Below are positions 50,187-59,495 of a stretch of DNA of 64,000 bases, piece by piece; position 1 is the stretch's first letter, and each line of letters begins with the position of its first letter. The notes under the pieces were generated by a model, which was not told where the DNA came from, ran no database searches, and saw only the letters and a program-made list of their open reading frames with translations. The translations under genes and the position numbers were made by a program. The stretch comes from Zygotorulaspora mrakii (taxonomy: Eukaryota; Ascomycota; Saccharomycetes; Saccharomycetales; Saccharomycetaceae). The stretch is taken from the NCBI RefSeq assembly GCF_013402915.1, contig NC_050721.1, positions 1,054,001-1,118,000 of the forward strand, given 5' to 3'.

Positions 50187-51869
50187 TTACCACAATCCTC
50201 CCAGTAGCATGTCCTCCTCCTCCATATCGTCATATCTTTTTTGTAAAAGCTTCTTGTGCAACCTGATTCTGTCCTGCCGTAGGTCATATTTCTTTCTGTG
50301 AGTAATGAAGTAATCATATAACTCTTTCCTATTACCTTCGTTTATACTCCATTCTTTGATGAATTTTAAAGGCTTATGATAGTTACCTTTAAGAGCCATT
50401 GTTCTTATGCAAAGCTTTTGATATTTATTTAATAATCCTACCTCGTTAGGCACAAGCAAATGCTCAGGACTCAAATAAAACGATTGGAAGCAAGTTGAAA
50501 TAACATCGAGAGCAGTTTTTCCGTTTTTTGTTGACTTGAATAAGTCATACATTTGTAGTAAAATACCCTGGTCGTATGGAATACTTATATTTCTCCCTTG
50601 ATGCCATTGTTTCATAATGTTCCAACACGCGTAACTGATTTCACCTTTCTTATTCTCATTAGGATCTCCAATGCAAATGCTCAGTTGAATCAAGCGTCTC
50701 CAGAAGACATTATCTAGATGAGTATTGGGGAACTTGTTAACGAACTGATCTAAAATTTCCAATCCTTTAGCCATATTCCCATTTTGAATGCAATATGCGG
50801 ATAATGCAGCTATTAGTAATTCTGGCTTGGCAGTTTCGTCACTAACCGCTTCTGATGTCGGTACTAGCCATTTTTTCTTTAAAAATTTATCAATTAGTTG
50901 CATTTGACCCAAGTAACCTAAAGAATACACTATTGTGGCATCTAGGGAGCTTGAATATTTCCCTTGAGACGAGGTCTCGCCTAATAGAAATTCCATGATC
51001 TTCAACAAAGACTTTTCATCCAAAGGTTTATAGGAGTTTGAAAGATTACACGATACGCTATTATCACCTAGACGTTTGCGCTTGCTTATTCTAGTATTTG
51101 AAGCTTTCAGTCTTCGCTTCCAATACTTTGGCAGTGCGCCACATCTCAATTGCAAAAAGTGTCTTATCGTGCCCACATCTCTCTTTTCCAAAACAAACTC
51201 TAGGCCCTGTTTGTCCATTATGTATTGTAAGCATATCTGTGCTTTACCCAATTGTCCCTCATCGATAAATCGCTTGACAAATAAATTGATATCGTGCGTT
51301 TGCAGTGATGTTAGTCTTTCCTGTGTATCACCCACTATGGTCTTGCAATATACTTGGAAAAGAGTCATTAGTATTTCTGTATGCACAGCATCTGGAATGT
51401 CATTCGATAATTGCGCTTTCAAGTCTTTTTCTAAGAGAATTTTGTTGACGAAAGTTGCAAATTCGGACTTTGTGACCTCACCATTTTTCAACAATTCCCC
51501 AACATGCTCCTCTTTCAAAGAGTTCCCCCTAATAATTTCCATCAAAAAAGCTACATGTTGACCCCCCTTCAAATGTCGGTGAAATATATGTACCTTTCTC
51601 AGCTGATCGGTACCGGCGCACAATTGCGAGTCAATCTTCGCGAAAGGTATTGGGTTCGCCCTTTCTAGCGTATGCAACCTTCCTTGTAAACTTAACGTTT
51701 CTGAACCATGGTAACTCATTACTGCACCAGGTACATTTCTATCCAATGCGTATTCTTTAGCGCCTGATGAAATGTCAATATTTCCTACGGCAGTAGCCAA
51801 ATAGTCGACAGCAACCCTGCTATTGTATGCCTTCAAAATGCTGGGACCCAAGCAAACGCTCCTCAACAT
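50187..51869 (-). CDS. AEP2: Aep2, activator of mitochondrial ATP9 mRNA
   Basis: Mitochondrial protein needed for maturation/stability and translation of the ATP9 (Oli1) transcript. 560 residues from ATG 51867-51869 (yeast 580). N-terminus MLRSVCLGPSILKAYNSR is basic and free of acidic residues, a likely presequence. Rest is helical with weak pentatricopeptide-like repeats, and FLLGETSS and QFVNKFPNTHLDNVFWRRLI as distinct stretches. The frame is open 22 codons further upstream without ATG, also Arg-rich. YMR282C; faces RIT1 on the same strand, 197 bp away. Assigned partly by position because the family diverges fast. Confidence 0.85.
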   Translation of the reverse strand: MLRSVCLGPSILKAYNSRVAVDYLATAVGNIDISSGAKEYALDRNVPGAVMSYHGSETLSLQGRLHTLERANPIPFAKIDSQLCAGTDQLRKVHIFHRHLKGGQHVAFLMEIIRGNSLKEEHVGELLKNGEVTKSEFATFVNKILLEKDLKAQLSNDIPDAVHTEILMTLFQVYCKTIVGDTQERLTSLQTHDINLFVKRFIDEGQLGKAQICLQYIMDKQGLEFVLEKRDVGTIRHFLQLRCGALPKYWKRRLKASNTRISKRKRLGDNSVSCNLSNSYKPLDEKSLLKIMEFLLGETSSQGKYSSSLDATIVYSLGYLGQMQLIDKFLKKKWLVPTSEAVSDETAKPELLIAALSAYCIQNGNMAKGLEILDQFVNKFPNTHLDNVFWRRLIQLSICIGDPNENKKGEISYACWNIMKQWHQGRNISIPYDQGILLQMYDLFKSTKNGKTALDVISTCFQSFYLSPEHLLVPNEVGLLNKYQKLCIRTMALKGNYHKPLKFIKEWSINEGNRKELYDYFITHRKKYDLRQDRIRLHKKLLQKRYDDMEEEDMLLGGLW

Positions 51870-52066
51870 TTGTGCTAGCGCTCGGAAGCTAGGAAATCTC
51901 TGCGATCGAATTATGTACTGCAACTTGATTTTCACCTCGAATTTAACAGTTTAATATCAACTAGTCATTTTTCTATATATGCAATATATTGATTTTTTCA
52001 TATGAAGACCTTCAAACGTCATTAGTGATATCAAATTCAATATAACACTTTGAGCAACATTACCAG

Positions 52067-53515
52067 CTACATTAAATAGCTATTGACACTATTCAAGGTC
52101 GCTCTTGATGGATTTACGTTGCGGTCCTCGAGAAGTGTTATGAGCTTGGTGAGGTGCTTACGAATAATAATTTTGTTAACATTCGTAGGTGCTTGCAAAT
52201 ACCAATCGAGTTGGTAATTACTACAGAGAACAGAGAGCAGGACACCAATTGACATGTCTGTAGCGGAATTGCAGGACACTAAGATGGGTTTATCACGGCA
52301 CTTAAGACTTCTGATATGATTGGATATCAAAGAGGATATCTCAGGCAATTTTCCCCTTAGGTCCTTCGAGCTGCGTTTGCAACCACTTTGCAGCGGATAT
52401 ATTTTTATGATATCACTTGTCCTCTCGTTGACAACTGATAATGTAACATTTTTGCTCAAAATTATCACCAGTGAATATTCTTGGGCCAGCATCCGAACCA
52501 TTTCTGACTTTATATCAAGGCCGTCCACGACTCGGCCCAGTACTAATTCTCTTGTAATGTGGTTGATACATGGAAATGCATTTGAAAAGCTTGAGCTATC
52601 TATGTTCCTTTCCTTTTTAGAAACTAGTTGACGCACGAAAGTATGGAGGCTGTCATCTGATTTGGTCGGATCTCCCAAAAAATTTAAATTATCCCATAGC
52701 ATCTGGGATGTCAATCCACATGACCATAGTTCATGATCATCCGCAGCTCCCTGTACATACGTAAAACCATGCCTCTTATCCACCCCATCTTGAGCCTTAT
52801 AACTTACTGTGCATAATACAATAGGGATGATTCTTTCGTCTTCTGCAGTTTCCCATTTTTCTTGTACTATCCGGCCTGTGAATGGGTCTGTCGACGCTTG
52901 AAGTAACGGAGATCCTGGAAAGACCCAGAGGGGTCGCAGAAGGCGACCGTTAAATCGCTGGTACAATGTTTTTCCATCAATAACATCAATTCTCTTAAGC
53001 TTATCAACCAATTCAGGAATTCGCTTGCTAATTCTGTCACATTCAGACACCGTTAATATTCCAGGAGGTAAAAAAAGAACCTGTCTGTCGACCTTCTGAG
53101 GACTTGATTCCACCATGAGCGTATTCAACACAGCGCACCAAATGGGGACAGTTTTGCTGAGTGCATCAGGCATAGTCTTACCACGTCTTGTGCTGTCTAC
53201 AATTATGAGTCCGTTCTTTTCTTCGATCAGAGGCAGAATATGGAAATTTAACCTTCTGGTACTAAAATCCCACATGTTTACGTGTCCATCGGTACTTTTG
53301 AAATAAGAAGTCCTGGTAAAGTCGCTAGGATCACAATACCATAGTCCACATCTCTCATTCGGAACCAGGGGGAAATCTGGGAATCTGGGTATGACACTCT
53401 TTTTCAAAAACGCATTGTCCAGCAGTATACTTTGGATCCTATTTCTGAATGATTTGTATTCTTTCTTGAGATCTTTATTAACGTCACTCAACGATGAAAG
53501 TATACCTTCGTCCAT
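52067..53515 (-). CDS. RIT1: Rit1, initiator-tRNA 2'-O-ribosyl phosphate transferase
   Basis: Modifies A64 of initiator tRNA-Met with a phosphoribosyl group, which keeps it out of elongation. 482 residues (yeast 513). Family motifs: NERCGLWYCDP, FKSTDGHVNMWDFSTRRLNF, LIIVDSTRRGKTMPDALSKTVPIW (phosphotransfer region about 100-125), ILTVSECDRI, and the PTP-like C-terminal SCNSATDMSIGVLLSVLC. YMR283C in S. cerevisiae. Confidence 0.95.
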   Translation of the reverse strand: MDEGILSSLSDVNKDLKKEYKSFRNRIQSILLDNAFLKKSVIPRFPDFPLVPNERCGLWYCDPSDFTRTSYFKSTDGHVNMWDFSTRRLNFHILPLIEEKNGLIIVDSTRRGKTMPDALSKTVPIWCAVLNTLMVESSPQKVDRQVLFLPPGILTVSECDRISKRIPELVDKLKRIDVIDGKTLYQRFNGRLLRPLWVFPGSPLLQASTDPFTGRIVQEKWETAEDERIIPIVLCTVSYKAQDGVDKRHGFTYVQGAADDHELWSCGLTSQMLWDNLNFLGDPTKSDDSLHTFVRQLVSKKERNIDSSSFSNAFPCINHITRELVLGRVVDGLDIKSEMVRMLAQEYSLVIILSKNVTLSVVNERTSDIIKIYPLQSGCKRSSKDLRGKLPEISSLISNHIRSLKCRDKPILVSCNSATDMSIGVLLSVLCSNYQLDWYLQAPTNVNKIIIRKHLTKLITLLEDRNVNPSRATLNSVNSYLM

Positions 53516-53964
53516 CGGTTATACTCATAATGTGTATCTGTTAGCTGCAGCGTTATTCGATTTAGCTTGTACCTGTTGAACGGTCTAAATTTTTCAGCAC
53601 ATCGCCTGTGAAATGAAGAAGGCCAAATTGGCATTACCTGAAGAAAGAACAGCCCAACGTCATCGACAGTACTATTTGGATGATCGCGCATGGTACAAGC
53701 TGTTTCAATAGATATTGAAATCGAAAGATTGACAAGAGATACATTGAGACGACTCCAAAGTTAGACGAGACTCTAAAGTGCTGTTGAAAATTATACGTCG
53801 CAAAGAACCAACCTCTTACTAATCGTTTCAATTGGATGGATCGGTTAAATCGTTCTCAAGACTTTTTTCGGCCTACTGAGGACGCTCTTACGTATAGCTA
53901 TGTTACTTCAGAACAGGTCCTAAAATATGACAGAACAATGAATCTACTGAGAAATACGAAATAC

Positions 53965-54370
53965 TAAATACAAATATGAGAAAGCATGGTGAGCAATTTT
54001 TTTGTATCAAGCTGACTTAGAAGTGCTAATAATTGAAAATGAATCTGTCAATGAATATGGCAATGGTCCCGGATCTGCAAGTTGTTACCAATCGGTCCTA
54101 CAGCCTTACCGACTGATAGTCTATCGCGAGACGTTTGCAATTCAGGCGTCCGACAATGGAGGAATCGACGACATGGAATAAGAAGTAACGAGCTTTGCGA
54201 GAGATTCTGGAAGACTAGAAAAGAGTGTAATGATAACACGAACTCTGGACTGCTAAGGCTAAAAATGCTATATTCGTTATCCCAATTATGATTCAATAGG
54301 CGCAGAATGTCAGGTATGAATACTGACGTATTTGAGATATTCAATCTCGTTTCATTTAGTTTTTAATTCA
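53965..54370 (-). mobile_element. Decayed LTR copy C, inverted
   Basis: Reverse complement of copy B with clear matches, for example TTCAATAGGCGCAGAATG (54292-54309) against the complement of the segment near 54500, and CGAGACGTTTGCAA against CGAGACGTTTACAA. Roughly 85 percent identical in the best 48 bases, weak elsewhere. Ends are not identifiable. Confidence 0.6.
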
Positions 54371-54813
54371 TTCTATGAGATGGGAAGTCAAGGACTTCAA
54401 TCTCTCTATAATTCCTTGGTTTTCTATATCATGAATTGAGATAAGACTAATTGAACTTGGATTAATATCTGGAAAATACGTCAGTATTTATACCTAGCAT
54501 TTCGCACCTATTGAACCATAAGAGAGGACGACGAGTGAAGAATTTTCATCGTCATCACACCATTTCTAGTCCCATAGAATCCACAGTACAACTGTTATTT
54601 CATGTTCCATGCCATAGACTCCTTCGTAGTCAGACTCCTGAGTTGTAAACGTCTCGTGATAGATTATCATCCGATATCTTTCCATTATCGATTGACATTC
54701 TGTTAGGGTTTCATCTGACTTCGTTTATTTTGTTTTACAGACCAATTGTCTCTTTCTGATTCTTATAAGTCATCTCTTTAATATATCTTACAATCTCGAT
54801 TTATATTTCAACA
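54371..54813 (+). mobile_element. Decayed solo LTR (Ty/copia-like), copy B
   Basis: Collinear with copy A at 41.3-41.76 kb and palindromic with copy C. It ends ATTTCAACA at 54813, 147 bp upstream of the tRNA-Tyr gene, the usual landing zone of Ty1-, Ty3- and Ty4-like elements. A TATTTATA box lies near 54485. The left boundary is approximate. Confidence 0.65.
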
Positions 54814-54960
54814 AGTTATTATCAATAACTCCGGAGAAACCCTTCTTTCCAAATATACTGTCCCTATCTATTTGACTCTTAATAAAGAGTCACGAACCAT
54901 TGCTCCATTTCTTATTATCTTATGGTCCTAATGTTTGTTTGGCTGATCAAGATATCTGTA

Positions 54961-55060
54961 CTCTCGGTAGCCAAGTTGGTTTAAGGCGCAAGACTGTAAT
55001 GTGTGTTGAAGAAACAACAAAGTAATCTTGAGATCGGGCGTTCGACTCGCCCCCGGGAGA
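54961..55060 (+). tRNA. tRNA-Tyr (GTA) with a 25-nt intron
   Basis: 5' half 54961-54999 begins CTCTCGGTAGCCAAGTTGG and 3' half 55025-55060 ends GCCCCCGGGAGA; together 75 nt, identical in layout to yeast tRNA-Tyr as I remember it. Acceptor arm CTCTCGG pairs with CCGGGAG (one T-G). Anticodon GTA at 54996-54998; anticodon stem CAAGA/TCTTG. Intron 55000-55024 sits one base 3' of the anticodon, the canonical place, but is 25 nt instead of the 14 nt of S. cerevisiae. B box GTTCGACTC at 55040-55048. T-rich terminator from 55062. Confidence 0.97.
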
Positions 55061-55079
55061 TATATTTTTATTTTTTTCT
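55061..55079 (+). terminator. Pol III terminator of tRNA-Tyr
   Basis: TATATTTTTATTTTTTTC: two T runs of at least five directly after the tRNA 3' end. Confidence 0.75.
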
Positions 55080-55277
55080 TTCGGCGCTAAAGAAATCAAA
55101 AACAGCTTATATTTTTGTGAACCCTTTGAAACCACTTAAAGAATGAATCGATTTTGAGCAGTAAAGAAAGACGTGTTGGTTGCAAACGTGCTCACGTACT
55201 TTGATTTGGTTTGGCTCTGTCATTACAGAATAATCTGGGGCGTTTTTTAGTCATTGGCAGGTATTTCAGGGACGAAG

Positions 55278-57011
55278 ATGGAGGGCAATATCGAAGAAAA
55301 ATCTCCAAGCTATAGAAAGTATGATGCACACGAGGGCATCGTTTTCCTGATTGAACTCTCAGAGGGCATGTTTCAAGTGCTCCCAGAACTTAATGATCGG
55401 ATGCAGCTTGTTGAAATCTTGACGACATTGCTTGAATTGATGTCACAACTGATCATTACAAGACCAGGTACTGGTCTTGGCTGCTACTTTTACAACTGCT
55501 TCAAGAACGATGATGAAAATGGCATTTATGAATACTTCCCTTTAAGAGATTTAAACGCGAGGGATATGAAGCAACTGAGCGACTTGTTGGAAGACGTTGA
55601 TTGTGGTAGATGTACTATACAGGAGTTTCTGCCGTTTAGCTATGACAGACGGACCCCTCTTGAATCGATATTTGAGCTCACCAAATTGCAATACACTCAA
55701 GAAAGTCCTGATCAAAAAAGTTTCAATAATAGAAAAGTTTTCCTTTTCACCGATGACGATTCTCCACCGGAATCATTCGATCCCAATGCGAAGTCAAGGC
55801 TCAGTCACTTAGCTAATGATTTGAACGATTACTATATTGGCTTTACAACGTTCTTTATAGGTTCAAATGAAAGACCATTCAACGACGCGTTTTATTCAGA
55901 GATCTTAAGATTAAGCTCAAATACAGATACTGAGTTTGATGGTCCAAATACGAAGCCAATATCCGCATCTATTATCAAATCAAGAGTACTCAGAAAGCAG
56001 GAAATAAAACGAATTCTGTTTCAGTGTCCCCTAATATTACAAGAAAGCTCAAGTTTTATTGTCGGTATCAAAGGCTATTCGATAGTCAGCCATGAGAAGG
56101 CCGGAGTTAAGTATAAACTAGTTTACGAGAAAGAAGATATTCGACAAGAAGCATTTTCAAGAAGAAAATTTTTGAACGCCAATACCGGTGAAGAAATAAA
56201 AGAAGGCTTGACAAAGGTTTTCCCGTATGGCGACTTGAACATAGCTCTTTCAGATGAAGAGCTTGCTACAGTGACGAAAGATTATGCTGGCGAAAACTCA
56301 TTCCTTAAGATCATTGGTTTTCGCGCCACGAGTAAATGCACACAGTACTATAATAATATTGATAAGCCTGCCTTTGTGGTTCCTGATGAATCGAGTTATG
56401 AAGGGTCTATCAGGACTTTGGCATCGCTTTTCAAAAATATGAGAGAAAAGAAAAAATCTGCTATTATCTGGGGTAAAACAAAAACCAACTCCAATCCGGC
56501 AATGTTCATTTTAAGTCCTTCAGATTCATTTAGTCGAAACGAGGGTTTTTACATGCGCCGAATACCATTTTTGGATGAAATAAGGAAATTTCCTTGCATT
56601 GTACCCATGGAAAATCTCGCTGGTACAGCAGAATACAGGAGAGTCAAGGAGTTAACGAAGAATATTATGAGTCACTTTAACTTGAAAAACGGCTACGAGC
56701 CTTCCGAATTCAAAAATCCCGGAATACAAAGACATTTCAAAGTTCTGCATGACTACCTCTTGCAAACTGAGGATGAAGCGTATCTAAATACATCTGAAGA
56801 GAAAACAGAAAAATTGTTATCGGAGGATGACTCGATTCGTAAGATTGCACAGATACGAGAGAAAATAATAGCGTCTGCAGAATCGAACGAGCCTCAAGGG
56901 CAAAAACTAAGCGAATATTTCATTGAATGGAATGAGATATATCAAAAAATAAAATCGTCCGAGCTGATTGACAAACCAAGTATCAAGAAGCCCCGCAATT
57001 GGAACGGGTAG
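55278..57011 (+). CDS. YKU70: Yku70, DNA end-binding Ku subunit
   Basis: With Yku80 binds DNA ends for non-homologous end joining and protects telomeres. 577 residues from ATG 55278 (yeast 602); eight in-frame codons upstream lack ATG. N-terminal von Willebrand A-like domain (YDAHEGIVFLIELSEGMF; FLFTDDDSPPESFDP), central Ku core (GIKGYSIVSHEKAGVKYKLV, RQEAFSRRKFLN, FVVPDESSYEGSIRTLASL, VPFLDEIRKFPCIVPM) and a C-terminal helical arm. The C-terminal SAP domain of vertebrate Ku70 is not evident, as in yeast. YMR284W. Ends 15 bp from the NGL2 stop, convergent. Confidence 0.97.
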   Translation: MEGNIEEKSPSYRKYDAHEGIVFLIELSEGMFQVLPELNDRMQLVEILTTLLELMSQLIITRPGTGLGCYFYNCFKNDDENGIYEYFPLRDLNARDMKQLSDLLEDVDCGRCTIQEFLPFSYDRRTPLESIFELTKLQYTQESPDQKSFNNRKVFLFTDDDSPPESFDPNAKSRLSHLANDLNDYYIGFTTFFIGSNERPFNDAFYSEILRLSSNTDTEFDGPNTKPISASIIKSRVLRKQEIKRILFQCPLILQESSSFIVGIKGYSIVSHEKAGVKYKLVYEKEDIRQEAFSRRKFLNANTGEEIKEGLTKVFPYGDLNIALSDEELATVTKDYAGENSFLKIIGFRATSKCTQYYNNIDKPAFVVPDESSYEGSIRTLASLFKNMREKKKSAIIWGKTKTNSNPAMFILSPSDSFSRNEGFYMRRIPFLDEIRKFPCIVPMENLAGTAEYRRVKELTKNIMSHFNLKNGYEPSEFKNPGIQRHFKVLHDYLLQTEDEAYLNTSEEKTEKLLSEDDSIRKIAQIREKIIASAESNEPQGQKLSEYFIEWNEIYQKIKSSELIDKPSIKKPRNWNG

Positions 57012-57026
57012 ATCGTATGTATCTGC

Positions 57027-58604
57027 TTATGGTAATAACTCTAGTTTGCATATCATACACAAATGATCACTTGGATATTCTGCAACATGAGGCTGGCCAT
57101 GTTCTGTCATTTCTTCACTTGATGGCATTCGTAATAAGCCACGTATTCTCAATGAGTTTTCCTTTTCAAAGCTATTCAATGATCCAACTTCTTTTTTGTC
57201 CGAAAAGTCCCAATCCTTGATCAAAAATAAATAATCAAGAAGACCCCTCCAAGTATGTGCCCAATTGGAAATCTCCGGTTCTCCACGATCATTATCCAAA
57301 CCCGAATTCTCCGCATGAACCTTTTTATATGCAACAGAGTACAAGGAAATGGCTCTCATATCCAGGCTATTTTGTAACTGCTCCATTTCTTTCACTAGTT
57401 CCTTCTGCTGTTCGTTTGCATTAAATTCTGCAGGTACTGGTGTTTCAGGTTGATTCTTACCAAATTTCTCGACATTTCCATTTTCCTCATCGCCATCGTT
57501 GATACCTTCCCTAAGCTTCGAAAATGTGTAAGAAGTGCTGCATTGTATCACTTTCAAGGCTCTATCTTTGTATTCGATCGGTTTAGACGTCATTGACAAA
57601 TAAGGAGCATCGTAGGGTTGCGAATTGAAATCTCCACAAAAAAATGGCCACCAGTGGGAGAGGTCATTATCCGCATCGTTTTGTAAAACATTGACTCTGT
57701 GCATGAACTCTTTCATTTTTTTTAAAATAATGAAGCACTGTCTAGTTCTTTCATATGTTCCAAATGGATGCCAGAACAAATGTGTGGTTCCAATAATGAT
57801 TCCACTCCTGATGGTTTTATTTGGAAACTGCTGTCTAGCTTTCTCCGTGAACTTGAGCGACAGTACAAGGCCAACATTCTTCGTAACTGTTCGTGGAGGA
57901 ATATCGCCAGAAGCCTCCTTGTCGTAATCTATAAACATTCTGTCAGTCATAAAAAATAAATCACGTTTCCATGCAATTGACACACCGTGGTTTTTCGTAC
58001 CATTTCTGTTGAACTGAGTATCATACCCTAGTTTTTCAAGCTCAGACTTCCAGAAATTCTCATACTGAATATAGTCGATTTCTTGCAAACATATCACGTC
58101 TGCATTGTAATGTTTGAACTCTCTCTTTAGAACTTGAGATCTTCGATGCCATTTGAGCGCATCACCACCATCCGGGAACATTTTTCTTCTGATTAACGCT
58201 TGCGCAAGACAGTTGTAAGTCATCAAGCTAAACTGAAACCCGGTCAATGGTTCTCCATCATGTAATGTCAGTATAGGACGTCTGATAAACCTCAACTCTG
58301 GGGGAACATCAGCGCCCGGGGCCTCCAAACTTGCTTTCTTGGCCTCTTTAGCGGCTTTCCTTTTCGCTCTCACTTTTGCGACTTCCTCAGGGGACAATAC
58401 TTTATTTCCACTTTTGCCCTTACTTTTTCCCTTGTTCTTCTGTTTCTTTTCAGATGAGCTGGCTGTTGTGGTGTCTGTTGCTTGATGTTGATCATGTTTC
58501 TGCTCACCGTCATCGTTTTTCTTCATTTTAGCGTTCTGTCTTTTTAATGTACATTCGACATCTTTCTTGTTGTTTTCAGGTTTACTTGATTCTTCTGTGG
58601 GCAT
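57027..58604 (-). CDS. NGL2: Ngl2, CCR4-type exonuclease for 5.8S rRNA
   Basis: Endonuclease/exonuclease/phosphatase-family RNase that trims the 3' end of 6S pre-rRNA to 5.8S rRNA. 525 residues (yeast 515). Basic, Lys-rich N-terminus to about 100; EEP domain after it with SLMTYNCLAQALIRR, CLQEIDYIQYENFW (catalytic Glu), GDFNSQPYDAPYL (Asp/Asn) and the terminal YPSDHLCMICKLE (Asp-His). Yeast Ngl3 is a relative; synteny with YKU70 and MRPL33 favours NGL2 (YMR285C). Confidence 0.95.
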   Translation of the reverse strand: MPTEESSKPENNKKDVECTLKRQNAKMKKNDDGEQKHDQHQATDTTTASSSEKKQKNKGKSKGKSGNKVLSPEEVAKVRAKRKAAKEAKKASLEAPGADVPPELRFIRRPILTLHDGEPLTGFQFSLMTYNCLAQALIRRKMFPDGGDALKWHRRSQVLKREFKHYNADVICLQEIDYIQYENFWKSELEKLGYDTQFNRNGTKNHGVSIAWKRDLFFMTDRMFIDYDKEASGDIPPRTVTKNVGLVLSLKFTEKARQQFPNKTIRSGIIIGTTHLFWHPFGTYERTRQCFIILKKMKEFMHRVNVLQNDADNDLSHWWPFFCGDFNSQPYDAPYLSMTSKPIEYKDRALKVIQCSTSYTFSKLREGINDGDEENGNVEKFGKNQPETPVPAEFNANEQQKELVKEMEQLQNSLDMRAISLYSVAYKKVHAENSGLDNDRGEPEISNWAHTWRGLLDYLFLIKDWDFSDKKEVGSLNSFEKENSLRIRGLLRMPSSEEMTEHGQPHVAEYPSDHLCMICKLELLP

Positions 58605-59103
58605 TGTGGCTATTCAATTCAACGAGATAAGCTCGATCAAACGCTGTTAATTTGATCAACTGGAGTACACAGACCTTTGAAGGACAATTACAACTCATCT
58701 TTGAAAAGTCCGTCGCAGTCCAAAGAGGTCACACTATACGTTGATAATCAAAGTTTGTATTCGCAACAACGAAATTATCAGGACATTACCTTGCCGGACA
58801 TACATGACAGTTGATAGTGCTGACAAGCACTTAATCAAGTGGTTATATGCGCTAGCATCAACCTTACATAGGACCTCAGTGGTTTTTCTGTATTAATCTT
58901 TTGTGAGTAGTCCATTTTGTTACCCGCACCGCAGCTCCCAGCAAGATACCAAAGTTGAAAATGAAAAATGAAAAATGGTAATAAAGCCGAGAACTATGCA
59001 TGATTTAACATTCACACAGCTTTACCGCCAAATACGTTGGAGACCTGAAGGAGTGCTTTAATCCGACATTACCTGATACTGTGGTGAAATAGGTTTTACA
59101 GTT
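58605..59103. other. Divergent promoter NGL2 / MRPL33
   Basis: 499 bp containing a Reb1 consensus at 58920-58926 and short GAAAAATG repeats near 58961. No RNA gene recognised. Confidence 0.5.
58920..58926. promoter_or_regulatory. Reb1 site between NGL2 and MRPL33
   Basis: TTACCCG, exact consensus, about 180 bp upstream of MRPL33 and 315 bp from NGL2. Confidence 0.55.
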
Positions 59104-59364
59104 ATGGCATTTTACAAAGTTGTTTTACGCAGGTCGCTTATAGGTGTACCTAAATCAAGCAGGAGCATTGTGAAAAGTTTAGGACTCGGTAAAAGAGGTT
59201 CAGTCATTTATAGAAGAGCGACACCAGCTTGTGCGGGATCTCTGGTTAAGATAAAGGAATTGGTCAGTGTGGAAGTTACGGAAAAGGCATTGTCGAAAGA
59301 AGAACAGAGAAATCAGAGGAAATCAAATCCTGGATTTACGGTAGAAAAGAGAGTTCCGATATGA
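59104..59364 (+). CDS. MRPL33: Mitochondrial ribosomal protein uL30m
   Basis: Large-subunit mitoribosomal protein of the L30 family, encoded in the nucleus. 86 residues, same length as yeast. The L30 fold is visible ([31 protein letters not shown]) with [11 protein letters not shown] following. Little or no cleavable presequence, as known for this protein. YMR286W in S. cerevisiae. Confidence 0.96.
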   Translation: MAFYKVVLRRSLIGVPKSSRSIVKSLGLGKRGSVIYRRATPACAGSLVKIKELVSVEVTEKALSKEEQRNQRKSNPGFTVEKRVPI

Positions 59365-59495
59365 TAGGGTTCATAAAAAAATTAAACAAGTCCTTGTATA
59401 TATTAGTTAATGCAAAAAGAATGAAGAGTATCAATTTTGTTTTCAGGAAAAGTTTGTGGGAAAAAACACGTCACACCTCTCATCTTGAGGATGAC

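Larger units (their letters stand above)
53516..54960. other. Gene-free region upstream of the tRNA gene
   Basis: RIT1 promoter at the left, then two decayed LTRs in inverted orientation (about 53.96-54.37 and 54.37-54.81 kb), then 147 bp to the tRNA-Tyr gene. No protein gene. Confidence 0.6.
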
